Positions 1 to 9,284 of a stretch of 64,000 nt of DNA are shown one piece after another. The notes below the pieces were generated by a model. That model was given only the letters and a program-made list of their open reading frames with translations. It did not search any database and was not told the origin of the DNA. Numbering within the stretch: the first letter of the stretch is position 1; each line of letters begins with the position of its first letter. Source of the stretch: Rhodopirellula islandica (GTDB taxonomy: Bacteria; Planctomycetota; Planctomycetia; Pirellulales; Pirellulaceae); NCBI RefSeq assembly GCF_001027925.1, contig NZ_LECT01000041.1:1-64000 (forward strand). The letters are read 5' to 3'. A program made the translations under genes and the position numbers.

Positions 1-110
1 GGGCGGAAGCCCCGAGAGACCGATGCCGGAAAACAAACGGTCGCCCCGGATGGGGCCGTCGTGGGAGTTGGGGGCGTCCCTCGCTCACGCTTCGGGTTGT
101 GATGGGTGGT
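1..110. repeat. Dispersed structured repeat, copy A (left edge)
   Basis: This stretch matches 60863-60972 in direct orientation with three mismatches that I can count. It holds several short self-complementary units: a GCCCCGGATGGGGC hairpin near 43-57, the right half of a GGGGC-GGAA-GCCCC hairpin at 1-18, and a GACCG...CGGTC pair around 18-43. The left end is cut by the window. Its function is unknown. Confidence 0.8.
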
Positions 111-219
111 TGCTGCAGAAACCCGCCAAAACCCAGCACCAGAAAACTGCACGACCCCATTTTTTGGGAGGGTCGGGCCGCTTCGGGCCGGGGAGGGTTA
201 CGAGCTGGGTCCAATGCTG

Positions 220-256
220 AGCCCTCCCCTCGCTCGACCCTCCCGAGCGGAGGGTG
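220..256. repeat. Short 'CCCTCCCCTCGCT' inverted repeat
   Basis: This is a third, shorter copy of the GC-rich palindromic element seen at 14047-14139 and, inverted, at 60605-60706. The core pairs a CCCTCC block with a GGAGGG block around a CTCGACC centre. The rest of 111-356 contains no gene I can support. Confidence 0.55.
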
Positions 257-356
257 ATGACAAACGCCTGGCAAGACAAGACGTCAAAACTGCATGACGT
301 CTGCAAATGGGAGGGGGCGGAGCCTGGCGTGGATCTCGGACGCCACCACCGCGCAT

Positions 357-402
357 TAAAAAACGGTCGCCGCAAGTTCCGGAGAACTCGCGACGACCGT
401 TG
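357..402 (-). terminator. Rho-independent terminator of the secretin gene
   Basis: Read on the minus strand this is an 18-bp stem with two mismatches and a TCCG loop, followed directly by a run of six T. It lies about 110 nt downstream of the secretin stop codon and on the same strand, as expected for an intrinsic terminator. Confidence 0.75.
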
Positions 403-509
403 TGTGGTTGAGAAAAAGATCGATCATTGGAAGAAAACGAATCTCAGGTCACCTGAATCGAAAGCGGAAGGACGCTTCCGATTCTCAAGTTGAGAGATTC
501 GAATCGCAA

Positions 510-3500
510 TCAGCGACCCGGATCGAATCCGGTTTGGGCGATCTCTTCTTCTTCTTGGATGATGATCCGAGGTGTGACCATCATCATCAGACTGCTCGAC
601 TGACGACCGACCGCGGTGTTGCGGAACAATCGGCTGACGTAGGGGATCTTGCTGAGGAACGGCACGCCACGTTCGTTGCGGCCTTCGCTCATCCGTTTGA
701 TCCCACCCAGAAGAATCGTGCCGCCATCGGGAACACTCACGGTCGTGTTCACGGTGGTGAAGGCGAACGTTGGTTGTTGAACCGTCGTGCCTTGGTTGAC
801 GCTTTCTTCTTCTTGCTCGTCTTCTTCGTTGATCACGCCGTCACCGTTGGTGTCGACATTTCGACTGCTGGTGTTGCGGGTCGTGGAGTTGCCTTGGAAC
901 GTGAACTCATTCACTTCGCCAATTTGGCTGAAGGTTGGAATCAGCGTCAGGCGAACGAATCGTTTGTCTTCACTGACAACACCTTGCACGTTCAGTCGTG
1001 TGCCTTCGTCGAGGACGACGATGACGGGCTGCTGTGCGACGGCGAAGTCACCGACAACCGGAACGATACTGGTCACGAAAGGACGCGATGTCTGGTCTTG
1101 GATCGATGCGATCTGACCGTCGAACAACGTCACCTTGGGAGCCTGCATCACGTTGGTACGACTGTCACCCTGAGCGGCTTGCAAGAAGAAGTAAGCTTCG
1201 ATGTCGCTCAAGATCGCGAACCCGAGGGTCGAGATCGCACCGGGGTCAGCACCAAAGGGTGGTGTGACACCGCTGCTGTTGTTGTCGAATCGGATGTCGA
1301 GGTCGGCCGTTGGCGTTCCGTCGGCGTCCAAGCCGATCGTGACTTCCGGTCCGCTGTCATCGCCTGGCAATCCAGGGGCGTTGTCATCGAACTGCAAGTC
1401 AAAGTCGATTCCGATTTGTTCGAAGAACGTGTCGGACAAGGTGATGAAGCGAACTTCGATTGTGATCTGCAAGTTCTGCAGACGGCGAAGCGATTCCAGC
1501 AAGTCAACGATTTGGTCGTGCACATCGCTCGTCGTGCTGACAACCAGCGACAAGTTTTGTGGGTACGGAGCCATCGTGCCGACGCCACCGAGGGCTTCCC
1601 ACGATTCCGGTTCAATGGTTGTTTGAATCAACTGCATCAGTTGGCTGAAGTCAGCCATGGACTGACCACCCAAGCCGCCGAAGCTGCTGGGCGAACCCAA
1701 GCCGCCGGCCGAGCCGTAGCCGCTTCCGGTGTTGTATTGCCCCAACATGTTGGGGCTCATTGATGCCGAGCCATTGTTGCCGGCAAACCCGCCCAATCCT
1801 GACGCCGAGACAGGCACGACTTGAACGTCGGTCTGTGGGTTGATCATTTGGTAGGCGTTTCGCAACGCACCACGCAAACCATCGTCGTAACCGGTGACGA
1901 AGTTCGGGATGGGGGTGACCAAGTCAGCGACACGGTAAGTGCGACGTTCGACCATCGTGCGGCGAGCGTCTTTGCTGGTCACGTTCAGGACTTCGTTGTC
2001 GATGACGTGCGTCAGGTCGAGATCACCCAAGATGATGTTCAGAGCACTGTCCAGCGAAATTCGCGTGTTGATGTTCTGCGAAACCGGGGTCTCGCGGTTC
2101 ATGCGAATCGAGGCCAGAGCACGATTGTCGATCACGATCGGCACGCCGGTCATGTTCGACAAGTCATCCAGGACTTCGCCCAATGGACGATCGCGATACT
2201 TGACTTCGACTTCCGTCGCGAGTTTTCGTTTGATCTCTTGTTCGCGAGGCGACAAGCTGGTTTCAGCGTTGCTCTGCAAGCGGCGACGCGACAGTTCTTC
2301 CCACGAACGAATTTCGGGGAAGGCAAACGGACGATCGGGATCGCCGGGGACTGCCGCTTGACCGATGGCCAGCATTTCGCGAACAAAACCGTCTTCGGCG
2401 CCGGCTTTGATTTCCTCATCCATTTGGATGCGAACGCCCATGCGGCTGCTGTGGAACATGCTTTGAGCGATCGGCGAACCGGGTTTCAGCTCACCGACTT
2501 GTTTTGCGATCACTTCGGCTTCGTTGAAGCGACGATCGTCCATCAAGTCATTGAAGGTCTCGACCAGCGATGAAATTTCATCGTCGATGCGAGCTTCTTT
2601 GGCGGCGTCGGTGGCCATTTCGGAGCGAACGGCTTCGTTGGCCAAGTCCAATTGGATCTCGGCACGATGCTGTTCGACGTAAGTCTTTTGATCCGACAAC
2701 GCGCGGTCAACCATGGCTGCCAGCGATGCCTTGGAGGCTTCATCGATGCTGGCTCCTTCGACACGACGACGGAGGCGTTCCAGGTCGTCAACGGCGTCCA
2801 TCGGAGCGTCCGTGCGTTTCTCGTTGGCCTTGGACAATTCCGTCGTGATCTCGCGATACAAGCGACGGGTTTGCTGTTGGGCTTCGAGGTCCGCTTTGTC
2901 CATCGCCGACAGGGGCTGACCCGCGGTTGGCGATGGCAAACGAGAGGGTTGCAACAAGGTCAACTTGTCTTGCAAAGCACGACGAGTTTGCGTGTCGAGC
3001 TCGGATTCAAAGTTCCAGGCTTTCACAAACGCTTGACGGGCTTCGGTTTTCTTGCCCTGGGACAACAGATCCATTCCTTCTCGGAACAGACGATCGCCTT
3101 GGGAGTTGCCCAGTGGTGTGGCAGCTTGAACCTGAGCGATGCCACCAGGAGCCGAGCTGGCACCGCCGGCTTGTTGCACCATGAATGGTGCACCGGCAGC
3201 GGTTTGGCCGCTGGTTTGCATGATCGGGTTGGCGGCTTGCTTGGCCAAAGCGTTCAAGTCCAAACCGGTCCGACGAGCGGCGGCTTGGGTATCAAGAAGC
3301 AATTGCCACGGGCGAGCGTCGCCCGGTTGGAATTCATGCTCTTTCAATCCAAAGGATTGGGCCTGGTTGGCCATCAAGTAAGCGTTTTTGACATCGCCTT
3401 TGTCCAACGCAGCTCGTCCGGCGGCGACCAATCGCAACGTTTCCGTGCGACGGATGGCCAACGGCAACGAGGCAGGCGATTCTTTCGAAGTCGCATCTGC

Positions 3501-3644
3501 TTTCGCGGACGAGTCGGTGGGTGGCAATGAGAATTGGGCCGAGGCGTTCGGGACTGCGACCACGGTCGACAGCAACGAGGCGATGGACAATGACACCAAA
3601 GGTCGGGTGACCTTGCGTCGCCATCGAGATTCCGGCGTTGACAT
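510..3644 (-). CDS. Type II/III secretion secretin (GspD/PilQ superfamily), exported
   Basis: Outer-membrane secretin of 1044 residues. The ATG at 3644 is preceded by AAGGA at good spacing and opens a typical signal peptide ending near NASAQ, so longer upstream starts are rejected. Residues about 40-450 are a helical, TPR-like region. An N0/STN-like domain follows (PLGEVLDDLSNMTGVPIVID), then the secretin beta domain with LVVSTTSDVHDQIVDLLE and the family signature VPDGGTILLGG plus GVPFLSKIPYVSRLFRN at 971-1010. A Gly/Ser-rich linker lies between the N0 region and the beta domain. Residues 931-942 form a perfect EF-hand-like loop inside an acidic insertion just before the signature, which is unusual. 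No other secretion or pilus genes are adjacent, so the partner system is unknown. It could serve type II secretion or type IV pili. Confidence 0.9.
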   Translation of the reverse strand: MSTPESRWRRKVTRPLVSLSIASLLSTVVAVPNASAQFSLPPTDSSAKADATSKESPASLPLAIRRTETLRLVAAGRAALDKGDVKNAYLMANQAQSFGLKEHEFQPGDARPWQLLLDTQAAARRTGLDLNALAKQAANPIMQTSGQTAAGAPFMVQQAGGASSAPGGIAQVQAATPLGNSQGDRLFREGMDLLSQGKKTEARQAFVKAWNFESELDTQTRRALQDKLTLLQPSRLPSPTAGQPLSAMDKADLEAQQQTRRLYREITTELSKANEKRTDAPMDAVDDLERLRRRVEGASIDEASKASLAAMVDRALSDQKTYVEQHRAEIQLDLANEAVRSEMATDAAKEARIDDEISSLVETFNDLMDDRRFNEAEVIAKQVGELKPGSPIAQSMFHSSRMGVRIQMDEEIKAGAEDGFVREMLAIGQAAVPGDPDRPFAFPEIRSWEELSRRRLQSNAETSLSPREQEIKRKLATEVEVKYRDRPLGEVLDDLSNMTGVPIVIDNRALASIRMNRETPVSQNINTRISLDSALNIILGDLDLTHVIDNEVLNVTSKDARRTMVERRTYRVADLVTPIPNFVTGYDDGLRGALRNAYQMINPQTDVQVVPVSASGLGGFAGNNGSASMSPNMLGQYNTGSGYGSAGGLGSPSSFGGLGGQSMADFSQLMQLIQTTIEPESWEALGGVGTMAPYPQNLSLVVSTTSDVHDQIVDLLESLRRLQNLQITIEVRFITLSDTFFEQIGIDFDLQFDDNAPGLPGDDSGPEVTIGLDADGTPTADLDIRFDNNSSGVTPPFGADPGAISTLGFAILSDIEAYFFLQAAQGDSRTNVMQAPKVTLFDGQIASIQDQTSRPFVTSIVPVVGDFAVAQQPVIVVLDEGTRLNVQGVVSEDKRFVRLTLIPTFSQIGEVNEFTFQGNSTTRNTSSRNVDTNGDGVINEEDEQEEESVNQGTTVQQPTFAFTTVNTTVSVPDGGTILLGGIKRMSEGRNERGVPFLSKIPYVSRLFRNTAVGRQSSSLMMMVTPRIIIQEEEEIAQTGFDPGR

Positions 3645-4319
3645 CAAAGATTCCTTGGCAGAGGCCTCTGTAGCAGAGGCGCGTGTCGGCGAGGCCATCG
3701 AGTGACCCAATTCATCCTTGGCCTGTCCCTCAGGACATGACCGGTTCCGCCTGGGCGGATGATACGAGCGGTTCAACGCGACTCTCCTTCTTCGCGTGAG
3801 ACATGAAATCCATAAAGTGCTGGAAAGCTCTCGCCCAGACTCACCATCGGTGGACTGGTTGTCGGCCGTGAACACCGGGGTGTCCCGCGTTTCGAACTGG
3901 TCTCCTCGGCAGAATTCCATCTTCCTGATGGAAATCCCCCAATGAGTCAGCACGAAAACCTTCCTAGCGAGGTTGGCAATACGAATTGCAGACAACCAGT
4001 GTCAACACGGCTTTGAGGGACTAAATCGAATTTTTGTCAAGCGGAAAACTCGATTGGCGCATGAAACTGCTCGCCAGCCGGTTTGCCAGGCTGGATCGGA
4101 CCCCCGTACCGACGAGCCAGGCGGCTCCAAAGCAACCTGGTCTTCATCGGGAAACCTGCGAGACGGAGAATCGGCATCCCGCGAACCATTCGGGCCGAGC
4201 GACCCGCTTGGCAACGCACGATCAATTCCTGGCGTAGTGGATGAGGCCACGAATCCTCATGCATGGGACTCGTACGCCTCGTCCACTACGAAACCCGCCA
4301 CTTGTTCATCGTGCGTGGC
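3645..4319. other. Upstream region of the secretin gene
   Basis: This 675-bp gap lies between the start of the secretin and the end of the isomerase-like gene, both on the minus strand. It must hold the secretin promoter, but I cannot point to convincing -35/-10 boxes. The only structure I see is the inverted repeat at 4234-4289. The open frames here lack family features and ribosome-binding sites. Confidence 0.5.
4234..4289. repeat. Imperfect hairpin of the 'GTAGTGGA(C/T)GAGGC' family
   Basis: Arms at 4234-4256 and 4266-4289 are complementary with a few mismatches around a short loop. The same arm sequence occurs as a perfect 23-bp hairpin at 14708-14773, so this is a diverged member of a dispersed family. 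It sits 30 nt downstream of the isomerase-like gene and could also act in transcript 3' end formation. Confidence 0.7.
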
Positions 4320-5351
4320 TTAGGCCAGTCGGGGACGCTCTCGCCCGAGCATTCGGTCCAGCGAATCGGACGTTTGATAGATCAACGCTTCGGGGAAATG
4401 GGCGTACGGGTGGAAGTACTCAAACGTGAGGTACCCGTCGTAGTCGATCGTCTCGAACGCTTCCAGGACGGCGGGCCAGTCGGTGGTTCCGTCCAGCAAC
4501 GGACGAAACGCTTCGAGCGAATGGTCGGTTCCCTTTTTGGTGTACTCCTTCAAGTGCACGTTTTGAATTCGATCGCCCAAGATCGGAATCCAGTGCTCGG
4601 GGAACTGGTATTCCATGATGTTGCCGGTGTCGAAGTGCACTCGCACGTGATCGCTTTGGAAACTGTCGACGAACTCCGCCATCTCCATCGGTGACATCAA
4701 GAAACCATTGAAGAAGATGTTCTCCATGTTCAGCTTGACATTGAGTTTCTCAGCCTGGGGCAGCAGTTTACCAATCGCTTCGCGAGCCCGGCGATCGCAA
4801 ACGTCATTGGGCGTCGGGTCGTGGTCCTCTCGCCAAGGCATGTGAACGGCGCCAGGCACGACCAGCAGGTTTTCGGTCCCCAGGTCGTGTGCCGCCTGTG
4901 TCATCTTGCCGGCCAGTTCCATCCCACGAGCCCGCTCGGCGGGATCGTTGCTGGTCAGCGGGTACGGCCAAAACAGGAACGAGCACAGGCCGCTGATCGC
5001 AATGCCGATGTCGTCGGCCAGCTTGCGAATCTCGGTGAACTCTTTGGTTCCCGATTTGGGTGACAGATCACTGTCGAGGTCGTAGTTCAGCTCGATGCCG
5101 TCGAAGCCAGCGTCCTTGGCCAGTTGCAGGCATTCCTTCAGGGACATTTTGTCAGGATAAGGAAACGCCCACAGGTTGATTGATTTTTTGAACTTGTACT
5201 TGGGCGGCGATTGGTTGACCGCTGCCGCGGCGGCGGCCGTTGGGGTGGAAGCCGATCCGGCGGCGACGGCAGCCCCGCCAAAGGCCGCGTAGCTCAACCA
5301 CTGGCGACGATCGACGGACGGTTTGGAACGAGGGTCTTGGGCAGAATTCAC
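4320..5351 (-). CDS. Exported sugar phosphate isomerase/epimerase-like TIM-barrel protein
   Basis: A 343-residue protein of the xylose-isomerase-like TIM-barrel family (AP_endonuc_2 fold). I chose the GTG at 5351 because AGGAA precedes it at good spacing and because longer starts would run into the divergent glnS. A twin-arginine-type signal (DRRQWLSYAAFGG, RR at 15-16) is followed by an Ala-rich stretch, so it is probably exported by Tat. The barrel shows LAKDAGFDGIELNYD, a central NMENIFFN strand, VHFDTGNI, NVHLKEY and a C-terminal DGYLTFEYFHP, which fit the metal-binding strands of this family. The substrate cannot be told from sequence. Tat-exported members are very common in planctomycetes. 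Confidence 0.85.
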   Translation of the reverse strand: MNSAQDPRSKPSVDRRQWLSYAAFGGAAVAAGSASTPTAAAAAAVNQSPPKYKFKKSINLWAFPYPDKMSLKECLQLAKDAGFDGIELNYDLDSDLSPKSGTKEFTEIRKLADDIGIAISGLCSFLFWPYPLTSNDPAERARGMELAGKMTQAAHDLGTENLLVVPGAVHMPWREDHDPTPNDVCDRRAREAIGKLLPQAEKLNVKLNMENIFFNGFLMSPMEMAEFVDSFQSDHVRVHFDTGNIMEYQFPEHWIPILGDRIQNVHLKEYTKKGTDHSLEAFRPLLDGTTDWPAVLEAFETIDYDGYLTFEYFHPYAHFPEALIYQTSDSLDRMLGRERPRLA

Positions 5352-5603
5352 GAGGCGGGTTCCTTTTTCAGCACCGGGGACAATGGAGAGTTCAAATAGC
5401 CTAACCGAACCCCCTGCCACCGTTGAGGAGGAGACGAGCCTGCCTGATTCGCAACCGTGGTTCCTTCCTTGAGCGGCCCCGTTCCTCGCGTTTGCGTCGA
5501 GGCCAATCGAGAGGAAAACGAAGCGTGGATTCCACCCTTTCAACGTTTCGGCTATCGCGTCACAATGCGGCTCCTTTTGATCCTTCTGTACCGGCGAATT
5601 GAC

Positions 5604-7310
5604 GTGAACGCACCCGAACCATCTGACTCGGCTACCCCCGACAAAACGCCACCCAAGCATTTCATTCGCCAAGCGATCGATGCGGATTTGGCAAGCGGTC
5701 GCTTCGACGGAGTCGCCACGCGGTTCCCGCCGGAACCCAATGGGTACCTGCACATCGGACACGCGAAAAGCATCTGTCTGAACTTTGGTTTGGCCAAGGA
5801 AATGGGCGGCACGTGCAACCTGCGTTTCGACGACACCAACCCGATCAAAGAAGACACCGAGTACGTCGACTCGATCCAAGAGGACGTGCGTTGGTTGGGA
5901 TTCCAGTGGGACAACCTGCACTTCGCCAGTGACTACTTCGACCAACTTTATGATTGGGCCGAACAACTGGTCCAAGACGGCAAGGCCTACGTTTGTGACC
6001 TGAACGCCGAAGAGACTCGCACCTACCGTGGCACGCTCACCGAACCAGGCAAAAACTCGCCGCATCGTGATCGCACGCCGGAAGAGAACCTGGAACTGCT
6101 GCGGGCGATGAAGGCGGGCAAGTTCAAGGACGGCGAGAAGACGTTGCGGGCCAAGATTGACATGGCTTCGCCGAACATCAATCTACGTGACCCGGTGATG
6201 TACCGAATCGCTCACGTGTCGCACCACCGCACCGGCGACAAGTGGTGCATCTACCCGATGTATGACTGGGCCCACGGGCAATCGGATTCGCTGGAAAAGA
6301 TCACGTTTTCGATTTGCACGCTGGAATTCGAACACCATCGTCCACTGTACAATTGGTACTGCGAGAACCTCGGCATTCATCACCCTCGCCAAATCGAGTT
6401 CGCTCGTTTGAACATGACCTTCACGGTCATGAGCAAACGCAAGTTGTTGCAATTGGTGAAGGAGAATCACGTCACCGGTTGGGACGATCCTCGGATGCCG
6501 ACCTTGGTGGGTTTGCGTCGTCGTGGCTACACGCCCGAATCCATCCGAGCGTTCTGTGCGGACATCGGCGTGGCCAAGTTCAACAGCACGATCGATGTTG
6601 TGCGGTTGGAAAACGCGGTTCGCGAACATCTCAATTCGGTCGCGCCGCGACGGATGGCAGTCTTGGACCCGATCAAACTCACCATCACGAATTGGCCCGA
6701 GGGCAAGGTCGAGATGATGAATGCGATCAACAACCCCGGGGATGAATCGGCGGGCAGTCGCGAGATTCCATTCAGCGGTGAACTGTACATCGAGTCCGAA
6801 GATTTTCGTGAAGAGGCGCCTCGCAAGTTCTTCCGGTTGAAGAAGGGCGGGGCTGTTCGTCTGCGGTCTGGCTACATCGTGGACTGTGAAGAGGTGGTAA
6901 AGGATGCGGACGGAAACATCACCGAAGTTCTGTGCACGTACGATCCCGAAACCAAAAGCGGCGAAGACACATCGGGGCGCAAAGTCAAAGGCACGATCCA
7001 CTGGGTCAGCCGCGAGCACGCCCAGAAGGTGACGGTTCGGAATTACGATCGACTGTTCAAAGTCGAGAACCCGGACGCGTCTTCGGAGACCGGCACGTTC
7101 CTGGATCACTTGAACCCGGACTCACTGACAACGCTGACCGCACACGTGGAACCTGCGTTGGCGGAAGCCGCCGTTGGCGATCGCGTGCAGTTCGAACGAT
7201 TGGGGTACTACGTCGTGGATCCCGACACCACCAGCGACGAAGTGGTCTTCAATCGCATCGTTCCGCTGCGTGACACCTGGGGCAAGATCGAGGCGAAGGG
7301 GAAGAAGTAG
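5604..7310 (+). CDS. glnS: Glutaminyl-tRNA synthetase
   Basis: Charges tRNA-Gln with glutamine in the cytoplasm. The protein aligns well with bacterial class I GlnRS over its whole length: HIGH motif at 50-53 within [24 protein letters not shown], the KMSKS-type [29 protein letters not shown], and the beta-barrel anticodon-binding part ending in [16 protein letters not shown]. The GTG at 5604 gives 568 residues and an N terminus close to family length; an ATG at 5565 would add 13 residues with a hydrophobic start and no better ribosome-binding site. It is divergent from the isomerase-like gene and convergent with the M32 peptidase. Possession of GlnRS suggests direct charging of tRNA-Gln. Confidence 0.97.
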   Translation: MNAPEPSDSATPDKTPPKHFIRQAIDADLASGRFDGVATRFPPEPNGYLHIGHAKSICLNFGLAKEMGGTCNLRFDDTNPIKEDTEYVDSIQEDVRWLGFQWDNLHFASDYFDQLYDWAEQLVQDGKAYVCDLNAEETRTYRGTLTEPGKNSPHRDRTPEENLELLRAMKAGKFKDGEKTLRAKIDMASPNINLRDPVMYRIAHVSHHRTGDKWCIYPMYDWAHGQSDSLEKITFSICTLEFEHHRPLYNWYCENLGIHHPRQIEFARLNMTFTVMSKRKLLQLVKENHVTGWDDPRMPTLVGLRRRGYTPESIRAFCADIGVAKFNSTIDVVRLENAVREHLNSVAPRRMAVLDPIKLTITNWPEGKVEMMNAINNPGDESAGSREIPFSGELYIESEDFREEAPRKFFRLKKGGAVRLRSGYIVDCEEVVKDADGNITEVLCTYDPETKSGEDTSGRKVKGTIHWVSREHAQKVTVRNYDRLFKVENPDASSETGTFLDHLNPDSLTTLTAHVEPALAEAAVGDRVQFERLGYYVVDPDTTSDEVVFNRIVPLRDTWGKIEAKGKK

Positions 7311-7350
7311 TAGGGCTGGGATTCTTCTTTTTTTCCGACTCCTGTCTTTC

Positions 7351-7551
7351 TTCATCCCGGTAGGGATGTCAGATGGTAGCCGGGGGTTGCTGCGAAGCAG
7401 CGTACCCCCGGAAAACGAGCCCCAGAAAAACTCTCCATCCCGCCGTGGCCGATGGCCACGGCGGGATGGAGAGTGGCGACGCGGATTGCGTGTCCGTCGG
7501 TGGCGCTATCGCTTACCGACGGCTACTCTCTGACATCCCTACCGGGATGAA
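7351..7551. repeat. 201-nt cloverleaf palindrome
   Basis: A perfect 23-bp outer stem (7351-7373 with 7529-7551) encloses three further hairpins. Hairpin 1 is 7380-7411, with CCGGGGGT/ACCCCCGG and GCTGC-GAA-GCAGC. Hairpin 2 is 7430-7474, with perfect 21-bp arms and a 3-nt GAT loop. Hairpin 3 is 7494-7522, with CCGTCGGT/ACCGACGG. The element fills the gap between the convergent genes glnS and the M32 peptidase. It could be a non-autonomous mobile element, a structured RNA or a two-way terminator; the sequence alone does not decide. Confidence 0.85.
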
Positions 7552-7668
7552 AACTTGCGCAAACGAATACGCTCCACAACGCCTAACATTCAGCAGGCCA
7601 AGCTAACGCCCAATCGGCTGATATGAAGAATCGAAAGTCAACAGTTCGCGATGCCACTCATCGAGTGA

Positions 7669-9201
7669 TCAGGCGAGGTCGTAGACTTGGCTGTAGCGGG
7701 TTCGCAGGCTTTGGATCAGCGGTTCGGCAGAGAGTGGTTTGCCGCTGGCTTGCGCAACCAGTTCATCCGCCGTGCGGGTGCGTCCAAGTTGATGGACGTT
7801 TTTGACCAACCACTCTCGCAGCGGCGCAAAGTTGCCCTCGCGAACCAGGGCGTCGATGTCGCCGAGTGACTCCTTCGCCGCGTCGTACAACTGTGCCGCC
7901 GCCAGGTTCCCCAGCGTGTAAGTCGGGAAGTAGCCGATCAAGCCCGCGCTCCAGTGAACGTCTTGCAGCACGCCATCGGCGGCCGAGGGGGGGCGAACCC
8001 CGATGACTTGTTCGTAGGCATCTGCCCAAGCGACGGGAAGATCGTCGGTGGAAAGCTCGCCACTGATCAGGGCTTGTTCCAGTTCGAATCGCACGATGAT
8101 GTGCAGGTTGTAGGTGGCTTCGTCAGCTTCGACGCGGATCAGCGATGGTGAAACGGAATTGAAGCAGCGATGCAGTTCGGCGGAGGTGACGTTGCCGAGT
8201 TGCGCTGGGAAGTGTTGCTGGATCTGCGGGGTGAAGTGTTCCCAGAATGGAAGCGTTCGACCAACCAGGTTCTCCCACATTCGCGATTGCGATTCGTGGA
8301 TGCCCAACGAAGCGTAGCTGCCCGGTGGCAATCCAAACCAATCCTCTCGCATGCCTTGCTCGTACAGCCCGTGCCCGGCTTCGTGCAGTGTTCCGAAGAT
8401 GCTGGTCGGCAAGAAGTTTGGTTCGTAACGCGTCAGGATGCGACAGTCGGAAGGGCCGATCGTGGTGCAGAACGGGTGTGAGGTTTCGTCCAGTCGGCCG
8501 CGGTTGAAATCGAAACCGATCGCTTCCGCCAGCACACGTGAGAACGCTCGCTGAGCTTCGATCGGAAAGTCTTGGGTGATCAACGACGTGTCGACTTGCC
8601 GCGGTGAATCTTTGATTTCACCGATCAGCGTCACCAGTTCCGTTCGCAAGTCAGCGAAAGTTTTTGTGAGAGCCGCTGCTTTCGCACCCGGTTCAAATTC
8701 ATCCAGCAACGCTTCGTAGACCGTTTGGTCGTCCGACTTCAGGAGCTGGCCCGCTTCTCGTTTGAGCGAAAGCATTTCGTCCAGGACAGGTTGGAACATC
8801 GCATAGTCGTCTGCCTTCCGGGCAGCGTCCCAGCGGCCTTGCCCGCGAACGCAACAGGATGCGGTTCTCTGAACCAGATCGCTGGGCAATTTGCACTGTC
8901 GCCGGTAATCATCGGCCAAGCACTTCAGCGTGGCTCCGATGTCACTGTGTGGATCAGACGCCGCGTCCCAGTCCGTCAGTGAGGCGAGTTGTTCTTCGAT
9001 GACGGGAGCCGTTTGCAGGCTGTGAACGAGCCCTCGCAAGTGGGCGACTTGTTCAGCGCGATAGTCCGCCCCGCCGCGTGGCATCCCGGTTCGCTCATCC
9101 CACTCCAGCAAATCGGCGGTGGTGGAAAGCTTGGCTGCATCGCGAAAGGTTTGGCAAAGTGCATCGAACGTGGATGCGTGGTCGTTGGTGGTTTGGCTCA
9201 T
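7669..9201 (-). CDS. Carboxypeptidase Taq-like metallopeptidase, family M32
   Basis: Zinc metallocarboxypeptidase that removes C-terminal residues from peptides in the cytoplasm. Family hallmarks are visible: HPF (242-244), SDCRILTRY (the DxRxT-type motif, 251-259) and the zinc-binding HEAGH at 273-277, followed by LYEQG. From the ATG at 9201 the product is 510 residues, essentially the family's usual length. An ATG at 9258 would add 19 residues without a clear ribosome-binding site. It lies downstream of the glycosyltransferase on the same strand and may be cotranscribed. No export signal is seen. Confidence 0.92.
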   Translation of the reverse strand: MSQTTNDHASTFDALCQTFRDAAKLSTTADLLEWDERTGMPRGGADYRAEQVAHLRGLVHSLQTAPVIEEQLASLTDWDAASDPHSDIGATLKCLADDYRRQCKLPSDLVQRTASCCVRGQGRWDAARKADDYAMFQPVLDEMLSLKREAGQLLKSDDQTVYEALLDEFEPGAKAAALTKTFADLRTELVTLIGEIKDSPRQVDTSLITQDFPIEAQRAFSRVLAEAIGFDFNRGRLDETSHPFCTTIGPSDCRILTRYEPNFLPTSIFGTLHEAGHGLYEQGMREDWFGLPPGSYASLGIHESQSRMWENLVGRTLPFWEHFTPQIQQHFPAQLGNVTSAELHRCFNSVSPSLIRVEADEATYNLHIIVRFELEQALISGELSTDDLPVAWADAYEQVIGVRPPSAADGVLQDVHWSAGLIGYFPTYTLGNLAAAQLYDAAKESLGDIDALVREGNFAPLREWLVKNVHQLGRTRTADELVAQASGKPLSAEPLIQSLRTRYSQVYDLA

Positions 9202-9284
9202 CTGGATGGTTCCCAAAAAAATCCCCGGCACAAATGGATGTGCCGAGGACGTTGTCATGTTCGCTGGTGTTTGACAAGCCGAGG

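Noticed and set aside
402..1763. Open frame of 453 codons antisense to the secretin
   Set aside because: It is the reverse frame of the secretin beta domain, with no start signal and no family resemblance.
4320..6065. Long version of the isomerase-like gene starting at 6065
   Set aside because: The extra 238 residues would overlap most of the 5' part of glnS on the other strand; the GTG at 5351 has a ribosome-binding site and opens a Tat-like signal.
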